From positions 1 to 9,531 of the forward strand of contig CAMUJQ010000038.1 in assembly GCA_947089305.1 (NCBI GenBank): a DNA stretch of 9,531 bases, written 5' to 3'. The notes below the pieces were generated by a model that was not told where the DNA came from, did no database searches, and saw only the letters and a list, made by a program, of their open reading frames with translations. The DNA comes from an uncultured Clostridia bacterium (GTDB lineage: Bacteria > Bacillota > Clostridia > Christensenellales > UBA1242). Positions 1 through 6,310 of the stretch are shown piece after piece. The translations under genes were made by a program, and so were the position numbers. Each line of letters opens with the position of its first letter. Within the stretch, counting starts at the first letter, position 1.

Positions 1-9
1 TTAAAATAT

Positions 10-1563
10 ATGGGAATAAAACATTTGTTTAAAGCAGTTTTTATTTTAACAATATTTTCAGTGCTAACCAGAGCGCTAGGTTTTTTATTTCGTATATTTT
101 TAAGTCGTGAACTCGGGGCAGAAATTTTAGGTATTTACACAATTGCTTTATCAATATTTGGAATTATGCAAACAGCGGTTTGTAGTGGAATCCCGCTCAC
201 AATATCAAAAAACACAAGTGAATCAGTTGCAATAGGTAAGGGAACGGGCGGAAAATATGTAACTTGTGGTATTATTGCTAGCGTTATTATTTCTGTTATT
301 GTTTTATGTGGACTTTTTATTTTTAAACCTATTATTTTTAAAATGGCATATGGAAAAACTATATTTACCATTTTGTTATTTTTAATGCCAGCATTATTTT
401 TTGATGGCATTTATTCGGCTGTGCGTGGTAACATGTGGGGGAGAAAAAAGTTTTTTCAAGTTTCAGTTACTGAATTTATAGAACAAGTTTTGCGAATTGT
501 AATGTGTATTGTTTTATTTTTATTGCCTGCATTAAGTTCACAAAAAGCTGAAATGACGGCAGTTTCATATTCAGTGGCTGTTGTTGTTTCAAGCATTATT
601 ACCTTAATATTTTATTTTAGTGGAAAGCAGAAGTTAAATTCTCCTAAAGGCGCCTTTTTGCCTTTAATTAAAAGCAGTTCGCCAATAACACTTGTGAGAA
701 TTGCTGGAAGTTTAGCTACTCCGCTTATATCCCTTATTTTGCCTCTAAGGCTTGTTAGCGCAGGGCTTAGTGAGGCTCAAGCTGTTGCAGAGCTTGGTAT
801 AGTTAGTGGAATGGTTTTGCCATTATTATTTTTGCCCGGGACTTTTACGGGAAGTATTGCCACAGCCCTTGTTCCTGATTTAAGTGCACTTAATATAAAA
901 AAAGAGTATCAAAAAATGCACGGTCAAATTAGAAGCACACTTATGATAACCTTAGTTATTTCTTTTGCATTTGTTCCGCTTTTTATAAGTGTTGGAAAAG
1001 AAATTGGGGTTGTAGTTTATAATAGTTTAGATGCCGGAAACTTGATAGCAAAATCGGCTATTATTATGGTTCCAATTGGATTGTCTAATATGAGTAGTGC
1101 AATTTTAAACAGTTTAGGGTTAGAAGTAAAAAGCATGAGAAACTATCTAATTGGTGCAGTGTTTTTGTTTGGTTCTCTTTGGTTTTTGCCTAAACTAATT
1201 GGTGGGGGAATGAGTTTAGTTGTTGGCATGGGGTTGTGCTCCTTGATTAGTTTTATGCTTAATTTAGTGATGATTAAAAAACATGTAAATCAAAAATTTA
1301 AATTATTAAAACCTTGTTTAACCCTTTTGATATTTAGTTTATTAACGGGATTTATTGGAAAGTTTTTATCCAACATATTAATTTTAAAAGTAGGAAGTTT
1401 TGTGGCTGCACTAATTTGTGGTGGACTTAGTTTGATTTTATTTGCTATCTTATTACATGCATTTAAATTTATCGATTGCTTAAAAATGTTAAAAAGTTTT
1501 AGATTTGCAATGGTTAGAACTTTTGCAAATAAAAAGTCAAAATCTTATGATGGAAAAGTTTAA
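10..1563 (+). CDS. spoVB: SpoVB-like MOP-superfamily flippase (stage V sporulation protein B / polysaccharide biosynthesis family)
   Basis: Predicted 517-aa polytopic membrane protein, the usual length for SpoVB (about 520 aa, around 14 helices). The N-terminus (FKAVFILTIFSVLTRALGF, then a FLSRELGAEILGIY segment) has the standard SpoVB/MurJ-like first helix and 'R..GaeglGiY' signature. By family knowledge, members flip lipid-linked saccharide precursors across the membrane, and SpoVB acts in spore cortex synthesis. The ATG at 10 places the first helix where the family has it. Only 9 nt of upstream sequence are visible and no Shine-Dalgarno is seen. A DUF421 gene follows after 28 nt; Bacillus subtilis spoVB also lies beside a DUF421 gene (yrbG), which supports SpoVB over other flippases of the superfamily. 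The C-terminus is a short basic tail. The exact substrate cannot be read from the sequence; another MOP flippase (YtgP/MurJ type) is the alternative. Confidence 0.8.
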   Translation: MGIKHLFKAVFILTIFSVLTRALGFLFRIFLSRELGAEILGIYTIALSIFGIMQTAVCSGIPLTISKNTSESVAIGKGTGGKYVTCGIIASVIISVIVLCGLFIFKPIIFKMAYGKTIFTILLFLMPALFFDGIYSAVRGNMWGRKKFFQVSVTEFIEQVLRIVMCIVLFLLPALSSQKAEMTAVSYSVAVVVSSIITLIFYFSGKQKLNSPKGAFLPLIKSSSPITLVRIAGSLATPLISLILPLRLVSAGLSEAQAVAELGIVSGMVLPLLFLPGTFTGSIATALVPDLSALNIKKEYQKMHGQIRSTLMITLVISFAFVPLFISVGKEIGVVVYNSLDAGNLIAKSAIIMVPIGLSNMSSAILNSLGLEVKSMRNYLIGAVFLFGSLWFLPKLIGGGMSLVVGMGLCSLISFMLNLVMIKKHVNQKFKLLKPCLTLLIFSLLTGFIGKFLSNILILKVGSFVAALICGGLSLILFAILLHAFKFIDCLKMLKSFRFAMVRTFANKKSKSYDGKV

Positions 1564-1591
1564 AATTTTAAAGATAGACAAAACTTAAAAT

Positions 1592-2329
1592 ATGTTTTTA
1601 AATATATTAAGAGTTATAATTGTTTATTTGGTTGTTTTGTTTGTTGTTAGATTAATGGGAAAGCGTCAAATTGGAGAAATGCAACCCTTTGAGCTTGTTA
1701 TTACATTAATTATAGCTGATCTTGCAACAATTCCTATGAGTGAACACACTCTACCGCTTTTAAGTGGAGTTTTACCCGTTTTAACGCTATTACTTGTTCA
1801 TTTTGCGTTAAGTTTTTTATCTAATAAAATTGTTGTAGCAAGAAAAATTATTTCTGGAACACCAATAGTTTTAGTTAGTCCTAATGGAGTTGAATATCAG
1901 AATTTAAAAAAACTTAATATTAATATTAACGATTTACAAGAGTCTTTGCGCACAGGCGGATATTTTAACTTAAGCGATGTTGAATATGCTATTATGGAAA
2001 CTAATGGGTCAGTTAGTTTTATTCCTAAAAGCAATCTTGCACCTGTTGTGAATGAAGATTTAAAAATTGTTAAACCTGCGCCTGAATTACCTGTGCTTGT
2101 GGTATCCTTTGGGAAAGTAATTGGAAGGGCACTTGATGACTATAATTTAACAGAACAAGATATTAAAGATTTTGTGCTAAAGTTAACGGGCAAAAAAATT
2201 AATATTAAAGATATTTGCGTTTTTACTTTAACTGAAACAGGTTCAGCATATTTACAAATTAAAGGGGACAAGTTTGTAGAGGGTGAAGTTGAAATTCCTA
2301 GTTCACAGGAGGAAAAACAAAGTGCGTAA
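1592..2329 (+). CDS. DUF421 (YetF/YrbG-type) membrane protein
   Basis: 245 aa. Three hydrophobic helices lie at about 4-21, 34-49 and 56-77, followed by a soluble domain. Family hallmarks are visible: MGKRQIGEMQPFE (22-34), G-T-P-I-V-L...NG (89-99), and DLQESLRTGGYFNLSDVEYA (114-133) leading into the ME.NGSVSF strand. The soluble part is the two-subdomain YetF fold. The molecular function of the family is unknown; in spore formers some members are linked to spore-germination membrane proteins. The start lacks a Shine-Dalgarno, and a TAAAAT directly precedes the ATG. The gene sits between the spoVB-like flippase (28 nt gap) and a DUF4363 gene (8-nt overlap), so the three are probably one operon. 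Confidence 0.88.
   Translation: MFLNILRVIIVYLVVLFVVRLMGKRQIGEMQPFELVITLIIADLATIPMSEHTLPLLSGVLPVLTLLLVHFALSFLSNKIVVARKIISGTPIVLVSPNGVEYQNLKKLNININDLQESLRTGGYFNLSDVEYAIMETNGSVSFIPKSNLAPVVNEDLKIVKPAPELPVLVVSFGKVIGRALDDYNLTEQDIKDFVLKLTGKKINIKDICVFTLTETGSAYLQIKGDKFVEGEVEIPSSQEEKQSA
2307..2312 (+). promoter_or_regulatory. Shine-Dalgarno that fixes the GTG start of the DUF4363 gene
   Basis: Perfect AGGAGG inside the 3' end of the DUF421 gene, 9 nt before the GTG at 2322. It decides for GTG 2322 over the upstream in-frame ATG 2283. Confidence 0.85.
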
Positions 2330-2696
2330 AATTTTAATTGGTCTTGTGGTTGTGTTTTTAATTACAATTGGCATTCTTGATATAATTTTTACTAATAGAA
2401 GTTTTAATAATATAGAAGTTGAAGCAAAAGAACTTGCAAGTATTTTGGAAGATAATGATTTTGACAAGGCTATGCAAAAAGCTGTAGAGTTGGAAAAAAC
2501 TTGGCAAGAAGAAATGAAGTGGATGCAAGTTTTTATTATGTATAGTGAAATAAAGCCAATTAGCGAAAAAATAGCGCGTATTGTAAGTTTAATTGAAATG
2601 GAGCATGAAGAATCTTTAATGGAAGTTGACGCGCTCATTATTGAAATTGAAGATGTACATGAAATATATAAATTTACATTGCCAAACTTGTTTTAA
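2322..2696 (+). CDS. DUF4363 family protein, single N-terminal membrane anchor
   Basis: 124 aa from a GTG start. The start is set by a perfect AGGAGG at 2307-2312, 9 nt upstream; an in-frame ATG at 2283 would add 13 basic residues with no ribosome binding site and a deeper overlap. One hydrophobic helix (about 4-20) is followed by a helical, acidic domain with the DUF4363 pattern: a 'D..A...A..LE..W' repeat (about 40-58), a W-M-x-x-F-I segment, and a C-terminal 'I..IHE...F.LPNLF'-like end. The domain is probably outside the cytoplasm. DUF4363 genes are often found directly after DUF421 genes in Clostridia, as here, which suggests a joint but unknown role. The start overlaps the DUF421 stop by 8 nt, consistent with translational coupling. 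A terminator follows immediately. Confidence 0.82.
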   Translation: MRKILIGLVVVFLITIGILDIIFTNRSFNNIEVEAKELASILEDNDFDKAMQKAVELEKTWQEEMKWMQVFIMYSEIKPISEKIARIVSLIEMEHEESLMEVDALIIEIEDVHEIYKFTLPNLF

Positions 2697-2719
2697 AAAG
2701 GCATTTTAATGCTTTTTTT
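2696..2719 (+). terminator. Intrinsic terminator of the spoVB-DUF421-DUF4363 unit
   Basis: Hairpin starting at the last base of the DUF4363 stop codon: AAAAGGCAT pairs with ATGCTTTTT (one G-T pair) around a TTTA loop, and the T-run (2713-2719) continues from the right arm. The stem is A/T-rich, so its strength is moderate. Confidence 0.65.
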
Positions 2720-2804
2720 GTGCTTGCTGTTTTTGAGCATATAAATTTTAATGTTGATGTAAGTTTGTTTCTCTTAAATTGGTCTTTATTAACGCGTATG
2801 CAAT
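2720..2804. other. Intergenic stretch with no recognisable feature
   Basis: This is the part of the 377-nt gap between the DUF4363 gene and lspA that is not taken by the two facing terminators and the small - strand gene. I see only very short ORFs (10 codons or fewer) and no convincing promoter or RNA structure. The remaining piece, 2994-3073, is the A/T-only divergent leader between the small gene and lspA. Confidence 0.5.
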
Positions 2805-2839
2805 GCAATAAAAAAACTCTACATAGCTAGGCAGAGTTT
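2805..2839 (-). terminator. Intrinsic terminator of the small - strand gene
   Basis: On the reverse strand AAACTCT (2839-2833) and AGAGTTT (2820-2814) form a 7-bp stem with a 12-nt loop. The stem runs into a T-run, giving six T in a row, then A and TT. It lies 1-2 nt after the TAA of the 50-aa ORF, which argues that this ORF is transcribed as a unit. Confidence 0.65.
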
Positions 2840-2840
2840 C

Positions 2841-2993
2841 TTATTCGTTGGTTTTACTTTTTTCGTTCTTTAAAAAGGCAACATCGCCCTCAAGTATTTT
2901 TATTTTATTGTTAAGTCGGTCAATTTCAAAATCTGTTTGTGCCTTATTATAACCTAAAATAGATGTATTTAACTTTGATTTTGTTTTTTTCAT
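2841..2993 (-). CDS. Small protein with DivIVA-like N-terminal signature (50 aa)
   Basis: Reading the reverse strand from ATG (2993-2991) to TAA (2843-2841) gives a 50-aa lysine-rich protein. A basic start (MKKTKSKLN) is followed by ILGYNKAQTDFEIDRLNNKI and then a predicted short amphipathic coil ending LEGDVAFLKNEK. The G-Y-x5-D-x2-I-x2-L pattern followed by a coiled coil resembles the beginning of DivIVA/GpsB proteins ('GYd..eVD.FL..i'), which bind membranes and localise division or cell-wall factors. The resemblance is short, so the family call is tentative. That it is a real gene is supported by a terminator on the same strand starting 2 nt after the stop and by the lack of any other gene in 2697-3073. 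There is no Shine-Dalgarno; the region before the ATG is A/T only, with TTAAAT-like hexamers. It is divergent to lspA. Confidence 0.6.
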   Translation of the reverse strand: MKKTKSKLNTSILGYNKAQTDFEIDRLNNKIKILEGDVAFLKNEKSKTNE

Positions 2994-3059
2994 ATATTTA
3001 ATTTGTGTAAAAAATTTAAATTTATGCTTTATTTACTTTTGTTTTTTGTTATTTTTGTT

Positions 3060-3065
3060 TAGAAT
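3060..3065 (+). promoter_or_regulatory. Possible -10 element of the lspA-rluD unit
   Basis: TAGAAT (5 of 6 to consensus), 8 nt before the lspA ATG. No good -35 is present at normal spacing; TTGTTT at 3039-3044 is 15 nt away and matches only three positions. If used, the transcript would start about at the ATG, giving a leaderless mRNA, in line with the missing Shine-Dalgarno. The surroundings are A/T-only, so chance is a real risk. Confidence 0.3.
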
Positions 3066-3073
3066 ATATATAT

Positions 3074-3574
3074 ATGAAAAAAAAGTTTATTTTAGCCCCA
3101 ATCATTGTTGCACTATTAGTTTTTATAGATTTGTTATCTAAAACTCTAATTTTTAAATATGTTGGAGAAGATAAAATAATTGAAGTTATAAAAAATTTTT
3201 TTTATATAAATCCTGTTTATAACACAGGTGCAAGTTTTGGCATGTTAAAAGGGTGGGGCTGGTTCTTCATTATAACAACTATAATAGTTTTAGGCTTGAT
3301 GACTTGGTATTTTATTAAAAGTAAAAGCAAATCTTTAATGTTTATAACAACTTATAGTTTTATTACAGCAGGCGCACTGGGAAACCTAGTTGACCGCATA
3401 ATTACAGTTATAACCAAAACGGGTGGTGTGCGTGATTTTATTTATATTAAGTTTTTCCCAGCTGTTTTTAATTTTGCAGATATTTGCATAACTGTTGGAG
3501 TTATTTTGTTTATTATTTGGTGCATTTTAGATATAATGATAAAAAAGAAAAGCGAGAACAATGGAAAAATTTAA
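3074..3574 (+). CDS. lspA: Lipoprotein signal peptidase (signal peptidase II)
   Basis: 166 aa, the normal LspA length. It removes the signal peptide of diacylglyceryl-modified prolipoproteins at the membrane by an aspartyl protease mechanism. Visible hallmarks: N-terminal D19-x-x-S-K, the NTGASFGML block (50-58), GALGNLVDR (100-108) with catalytic Asp107, and VFNFADICI (131-139) with catalytic Asp136. Four membrane helices lie at about 5-25, 61-80, 86-104 and 134-155, and the tail is basic. The start ATG has no Shine-Dalgarno. The 3' end overlaps the RluD-type gene by 14 nt. The lspA-rluD order is the same as in Bacillus subtilis (lspA-ylyB). Confidence 0.97.
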   Translation: MKKKFILAPIIVALLVFIDLLSKTLIFKYVGEDKIIEVIKNFFYINPVYNTGASFGMLKGWGWFFIITTIIVLGLMTWYFIKSKSKSLMFITTYSFITAGALGNLVDRIITVITKTGGVRDFIYIKFFPAVFNFADICITVGVILFIIWCILDIMIKKKSENNGKI

Positions 3575-4505
3575 AGTTGCAAAAGAAGAAGTTAATATTC
3601 GTTTAGACATTTTTTGTTTTGAAAAAATGCTTTCTTTTGTGCCTACTCTTACACGTAGCCAAATAAAAAATGCAATAGATAAAGAACTTATTAAAGTTAA
3701 TTCTAAAATTGAAAAAGCTGGTTATAAAATAAGAGAAAATGATTTAATTGAAATTGAACTTATTGAAAATCGTTTAACTCATATAGAAAAACAAAATATT
3801 GCTTTAGACATAATTTTTGAAGACGAAAATTATGTTGTAATAAATAAGCCACAAGGGATGGTGGTACATCCAGGTAATGGTAATTTTAATAACACTTTAG
3901 TAAATGCACTTCTTTATAGGTATGACGATATTGAGGATACTATTCTAGAGGAAGATGGAGAAGTAATAAGTGAAGCAAGTAGTTTAAGGCCTGGAATTGT
4001 GCATAGAATTGATAAAAACACGTCGGGGCTACTTGTAGTCGCAAAAACTAAACTTGCGTTTAAAAGCCTAAGTGAGCAGATTTCTAAGCATGAATGTAAA
4101 CGTGTGTATGAGGCAATTTGTGAGGGTATATTTAAAGAGGCTGAAGGAACAATTGTTACTAACATTGCACGTCATCCAACGAATAAAACCAAAATGGCAG
4201 TGTGTGCGCAAAATAAAGGTAAACTAGCAATAACTCATTATAAAGTTTTAAATCAATTTGAAAAGTGTGCACTTGTTGAATTTAATTTAGAAACGGGTAG
4301 AACACATCAAATTAGAGTTCATTCAAAATATATTAATCATCCTATTATTGGAGATGATGTATATAACAAAGCTGTAAAGGGGTTAAGTGGGCAACTGTTG
4401 CATGCAAAAGAGTTGACATTTGTTAGCCCAACAACAAATAGAAAAGTTACTTTTCAAGCTCCACTTCCCACCTATTTTAGTGAGTATCTAAAAAAATTAA
4501 ATTAA
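3561..4505 (+). CDS. rluD: RluA/RluD-family pseudouridine synthase
   Basis: 314 aa, the typical length of S4-containing RluD-type enzymes, which isomerise uridines in rRNA. An S4 RNA-binding domain covers about 13-70. The catalytic domain starts near 82 (LDIIFEDENYVVINKPQGMVVHP). The active-site motif HRIDKNTSGLLVVAKT (148-163) contains the catalytic Asp151. The later motif GRTHQIRVH, which contacts substrate RNA, and the final HA..L.F.hP-like block are intact. Start ATG 3561 lies inside the end of lspA; the upstream AAAGCGAGA is only a weak ribosome binding site, so translational coupling to lspA is likely. By position this is the equivalent of B. subtilis ylyB; the exact rRNA target (RluD or RluC type) cannot be assigned. 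No terminator follows, so some read-through into the next unit is possible. Confidence 0.93.
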   Translation: MEKFKVAKEEVNIRLDIFCFEKMLSFVPTLTRSQIKNAIDKELIKVNSKIEKAGYKIRENDLIEIELIENRLTHIEKQNIALDIIFEDENYVVINKPQGMVVHPGNGNFNNTLVNALLYRYDDIEDTILEEDGEVISEASSLRPGIVHRIDKNTSGLLVVAKTKLAFKSLSEQISKHECKRVYEAICEGIFKEAEGTIVTNIARHPTNKTKMAVCAQNKGKLAITHYKVLNQFEKCALVEFNLETGRTHQIRVHSKYINHPIIGDDVYNKAVKGLSGQLLHAKELTFVSPTTNRKVTFQAPLPTYFSEYLKKLN

Positions 4506-4510
4506 ATTGT

Positions 4511-4539
4511 TTGCACAAAACATTGTTTTATGTTAAAAT
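4511..4539 (+). promoter_or_regulatory. Promoter of the 4562-5660 unit (SigA type, extended -10)
   Basis: The -35 is TTGCAC (4511-4516) and, after exactly 17 nt, the -10 is TAAAAT (4534-4539), preceded by TGT as in an extended -10. Expected transcription start is near 4546, giving a leader of about 16 nt that contains AAGGAGG. It lies 5 nt after the rluD stop. Confidence 0.7.
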
Positions 4540-4561
4540 TAAACTTAGTAAGGAGGTTATT

Positions 4562-4852
4562 ATGGCAACAAAAAAATCATCTACAACAACTACTTGGTCT
4601 TTAAATAAAATTGTTAGTTTCACAGCTTTTCTTGCAGTTTGTCTTATTGCAATTGCTTACTGTCTTAGCTTTATTGAGGTTTTAGCAGTACTTAGAGAAG
4701 TTGCTGCTATGCTAGCATTTGTTGTAACTGCTTTTGTTTCTTTCTTTTATGCTAATTCTCGTCGTAAAAACAGAGCAGTGTATTTAATTGTTTGGGTTAT
4801 TGGTGTTATTGCAATTCTTGTAACTTATGTTCTTTCATTTACAATATTGTAA
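4562..4852 (+). CDS. Small membrane protein, three predicted helices, function unknown
   Basis: 96 aa from the ATG at 4562, chosen because AAGGAGG (4550-4556) lies 5 nt upstream; the longer in-frame TTG at 4511 is the -35 of the promoter and cannot be the start. The N-terminus is Ser/Thr/Lys-rich (KKSSTTTTWS), followed by helices at about 17-38, 48-64 and 72-94. The only strongly charged loop (SRRKNR, 66-71) lies between helices 2 and 3, so the positive-inside rule puts the N-terminus and this loop in the cytoplasm and the C-terminus outside. I do not recognise the family. With its own promoter and one of the best ribosome binding sites in the window it may be well expressed. It is the first gene of a probable operon with the YlmC-like gene and nrdR; no terminator lies between them. 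Confidence 0.8.
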   Translation: MATKKSSTTTTWSLNKIVSFTAFLAVCLIAIAYCLSFIEVLAVLREVAAMLAFVVTAFVSFFYANSRRKNRAVYLIVWVIGVIAILVTYVLSFTIL

Positions 4853-4897
4853 TTAAATGATAGATTTTGTCATATATTTCTTCTATGGGAGGAATAT

Positions 4898-5182
4898 ATG
4901 ACTGAATCAACTTTTACTGAACTTAAACGCAAAGATGTAATTAATATTGAAGACGGAAGGCGACTAGGCTGTATTATAGATTTAGTTTTTGAAAGTTGTA
5001 GCGGTCGTATTTTAGGGTTTGTTGTTCCGGGCGAAAAAAAACTTTTTTGCTTTAAAAACAAACAAGACATTTTTATTCCATATCATAGCATTTGTAAAGT
5101 GGGAGAAGATGTTATTTTAGTTGATGTTATTTATAATAATGGTGCTTCGTGTTGTGCTACAAGCGAGCCTAACTTAAAATAA
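4898..5182 (+). CDS. YlmC/YmxH-family PRC-barrel protein
   Basis: 94 aa. One PRC-barrel-like domain has the YlmC/YmxH pattern: F-T-E-L-K-R-K-D-V-I-N-I-E-D-G-R-R-L-G (6-24), then a G-R-I-L-G-F-V-V-P-G strand, K-L-F-C-F, I-F-I-P-Y-H-S-I and GEDVILVDV near 71-79. This family is found mostly in spore-forming Firmicutes, often after sigG and before nrdR; it is called a sporulation protein but its mechanism is unknown. GGGAGG (4887-4892) lies 5 nt before the ATG. The last 16 residues (with a CC pair) extend beyond the core domain. nrdR follows after 16 nt, matching the family's common neighbourhood, though sigE and sigG are not next to it here. Confidence 0.85.
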   Translation: MTESTFTELKRKDVINIEDGRRLGCIIDLVFESCSGRILGFVVPGEKKLFCFKNKQDIFIPYHSICKVGEDVILVDVIYNNGASCCATSEPNLK

Positions 5183-5198
5183 AAAAGGGATTTTACTT

Positions 5199-5660
5199 AT
5201 GAAATGTATTTATTGTGGACATTTAGAAAGCAAAGTTAACGATTCACGACTTACTGATGACGGAAGTTCAATTAGAAGAAGACGCGAATGCCTTAAATGT
5301 GGTAAGCGTTTTACTACCTATGAAACTGTTGAAACAAGTCCAATTTTAGTTGTGAAAACAGATGGTACACGTGAAGCATTTAATCCTGAAAAAATTAAAA
5401 CGGGAATTATTAAGGCACTTGAAAAACGTCCTGTTTCTATGAGTCAAATTAATCAAGCTGTTGATAATATCAAAAAAACAGTTCATAATAGTTTAAATAA
5501 TGAAGTTTCATCTAAAGAAATTGGTGAACTTGTTATGGAAGAACTTAAGGCACTAGATGAAGTGGGATATATTCGTTTTGCAAGCGTTTATAAAAAGTTT
5601 AAAGATGTTTCAAATTTTGTGACGTTTCTTAATGAGTTCGAGGATATGATTAAAAAATAA
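5199..5660 (+). CDS. nrdR: Transcriptional repressor NrdR
   Basis: 153 aa, the full family length. NrdR senses dATP/ATP and represses ribonucleotide reductase operons. The N-terminal zinc ribbon has Cys3, Cys6, Cys31 and Cys34. The DNA-binding segment SSIRRRRECLKCGKRFTTYE (23-42) is intact. The ATP-cone domain covers about 47-137 (LVVKTDGTREAFNPEKI and V.YIRFASVYKKFKDV). The ribosome binding site is weak (AAAGGGA, 5184-5190). No NrdR box or ribonucleotide reductase gene is in the window, so its targets lie elsewhere. It is the last gene of the unit, and the terminator hairpin begins at its stop codon. Confidence 0.97.
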   Translation: MKCIYCGHLESKVNDSRLTDDGSSIRRRRECLKCGKRFTTYETVETSPILVVKTDGTREAFNPEKIKTGIIKALEKRPVSMSQINQAVDNIKKTVHNSLNNEVSSKEIGELVMEELKALDEVGYIRFASVYKKFKDVSNFVTFLNEFEDMIKK

Positions 5661-5693
5661 AAATAAAAACGGCGGTAGCCGTTTTTATTTTTA
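5658..5693 (+). terminator. Strong intrinsic terminator after nrdR
   Basis: A perfect inverted repeat: bases 5658-5673 pair with 5678-5693 (16 bp, GC core CGGC/GCCG) around a GGTA loop. The left arm includes the nrdR stop codon. The A-rich left and T-rich right arms mean it could also work on the other strand. Confidence 0.88.
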
Positions 5694-5719
5694 AAAAACA
5701 TTTATTTTGTTATTTTTTG

Positions 5720-5748
5720 TTGCAAAATTTGAAATTATAAATTATAAT
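5720..5748 (+). promoter_or_regulatory. Near-consensus promoter giving a predicted leaderless mRNA
   Basis: TTGCAA (5720-5725), a 17-nt spacer and a perfect TATAAT (5743-5748). Expected start of transcription is about 5754-5756, while the ATG is at 5758, so at most a few nucleotides of leader remain. No Shine-Dalgarno exists upstream of the ATG, which fits. Confidence 0.75.
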
Positions 5749-5757
5749 TAAATTAGT

Positions 5758-6282
5758 ATGGAACAATTGAAAAAACGTGATAAAATATTGAAAATTTTAA
5801 CAATTTCTGATTTAGTAGTGTTTATAGTATTTTGTTTACTTGCTATATTTTTAAAAAAAGCAATTTTTGCATATATATGTGCAATATGTTTGGTTGTGCT
5901 AGTAATTTTTACGTTTGCAATTGAGTTAAGTTATAGACAGATAAAAGTTTATAAAACTATTAATGAAGATTCTGGAATTGATTTACAACATATAGCTGAA
6001 AAAACGAACCTGAGCACTAATGAGATTGAAAAACACATTGACTATCTATATAACAAAGGTTTAATAGAAAAAAAATATATTAATAACGAAATAGATAAGG
6101 TTGAAAAAACTAAAATACAAAATGAACAACAAGTAAAAATTATAGAGAGAGTTATTGAAAAACATGTAGAAGTTGAAAAAGAAATTTCTAAATGTAGAAA
6201 TTGTGGCGCACCACTTGAATATACTGATAAAATAAAGAGTTGTCCTTATTGTAATGCGAAATTTGGAAGAGATAAAAAGTAA
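5758..6282 (+). CDS. Membrane-anchored winged-helix / zinc-ribbon protein, function unknown
   Basis: 174 aa. Two hydrophobic helices (about 13-32 and 36-57) are joined by a very short turn containing KK. A winged-helix-like segment follows at about 74-108 (IDLQHIAEKTNLSTNEIEKH, then I-D-Y-L-Y-N-K-G-L-I-E-K-K-Y-I). Next comes a highly charged, probably coiled-coil helix (about 110-144) and a C-terminal zinc ribbon with Cys146, Cys149, Cys162 and Cys165 (C-x2-C-x12-C-x2-C). The winged helix resembles that of uncharacterised Firmicutes proteins with a 'kGyf.nayID' motif and a zinc ribbon; this is from memory of the family type. It could be a membrane-tethered regulator or a protein-interaction scaffold; no catalytic residues are visible. 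It is a single-gene unit with its own promoter and terminator, and feoAB follows. No Shine-Dalgarno is present. Confidence 0.8.
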   Translation: MEQLKKRDKILKILTISDLVVFIVFCLLAIFLKKAIFAYICAICLVVLVIFTFAIELSYRQIKVYKTINEDSGIDLQHIAEKTNLSTNEIEKHIDYLYNKGLIEKKYINNEIDKVEKTKIQNEQQVKIIERVIEKHVEVEKEISKCRNCGAPLEYTDKIKSCPYCNAKFGRDKK

Positions 6283-6305
6283 AACCTGCTAGGTTTTATT
6301 TTTTT
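6280..6305 (+). terminator. Intrinsic terminator of the winged-helix/zinc-ribbon gene
   Basis: A perfect 8-bp stem TAAAACCT/AGGTTTTA (6280-6287 and 6291-6298) with a GCT loop, followed by seven T (6299-6305). The left arm starts with the stop codon of the gene, so the unit ends here and feoA needs its own promoter. Confidence 0.85.
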
Positions 6306-6310
6306 ATGCA

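Noticed and set aside
135..410. Open frame on the - strand inside the spoVB-like gene
   Set aside because: It is antisense to conserved flippase sequence and has no start signals or recognisable domain.
2283..2321. Longer DUF4363 reading frame starting at ATG 2283
   Set aside because: The 13 extra residues are basic and precede the membrane helix, there is no ribosome binding site, and AGGAGG lies exactly before GTG 2322.
2303..2638. Open frame on the - strand across the DUF4363 gene
   Set aside because: The + strand gene has a perfect Shine-Dalgarno and family pattern; the reverse frame is Ser/Ile-rich shadow coding.
4517..4529. AAAAC-ATT-GTTTT inverted repeat as a terminator of rluD
   Set aside because: The stem is only 5 bp, no T-run follows, and it lies in the spacer of a promoter.
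4511..4561. TTG start at 4511 for the 96-aa membrane protein
   Set aside because: These bases form the -35, spacer and -10 of a good promoter and the Shine-Dalgarno; ATG 4562 is the supported start.
4867..4893. TTGTCA (4867-4872) as -35 of a separate ylmC-like promoter
   Set aside because: No -10 exists at normal distance; that position is the Shine-Dalgarno.
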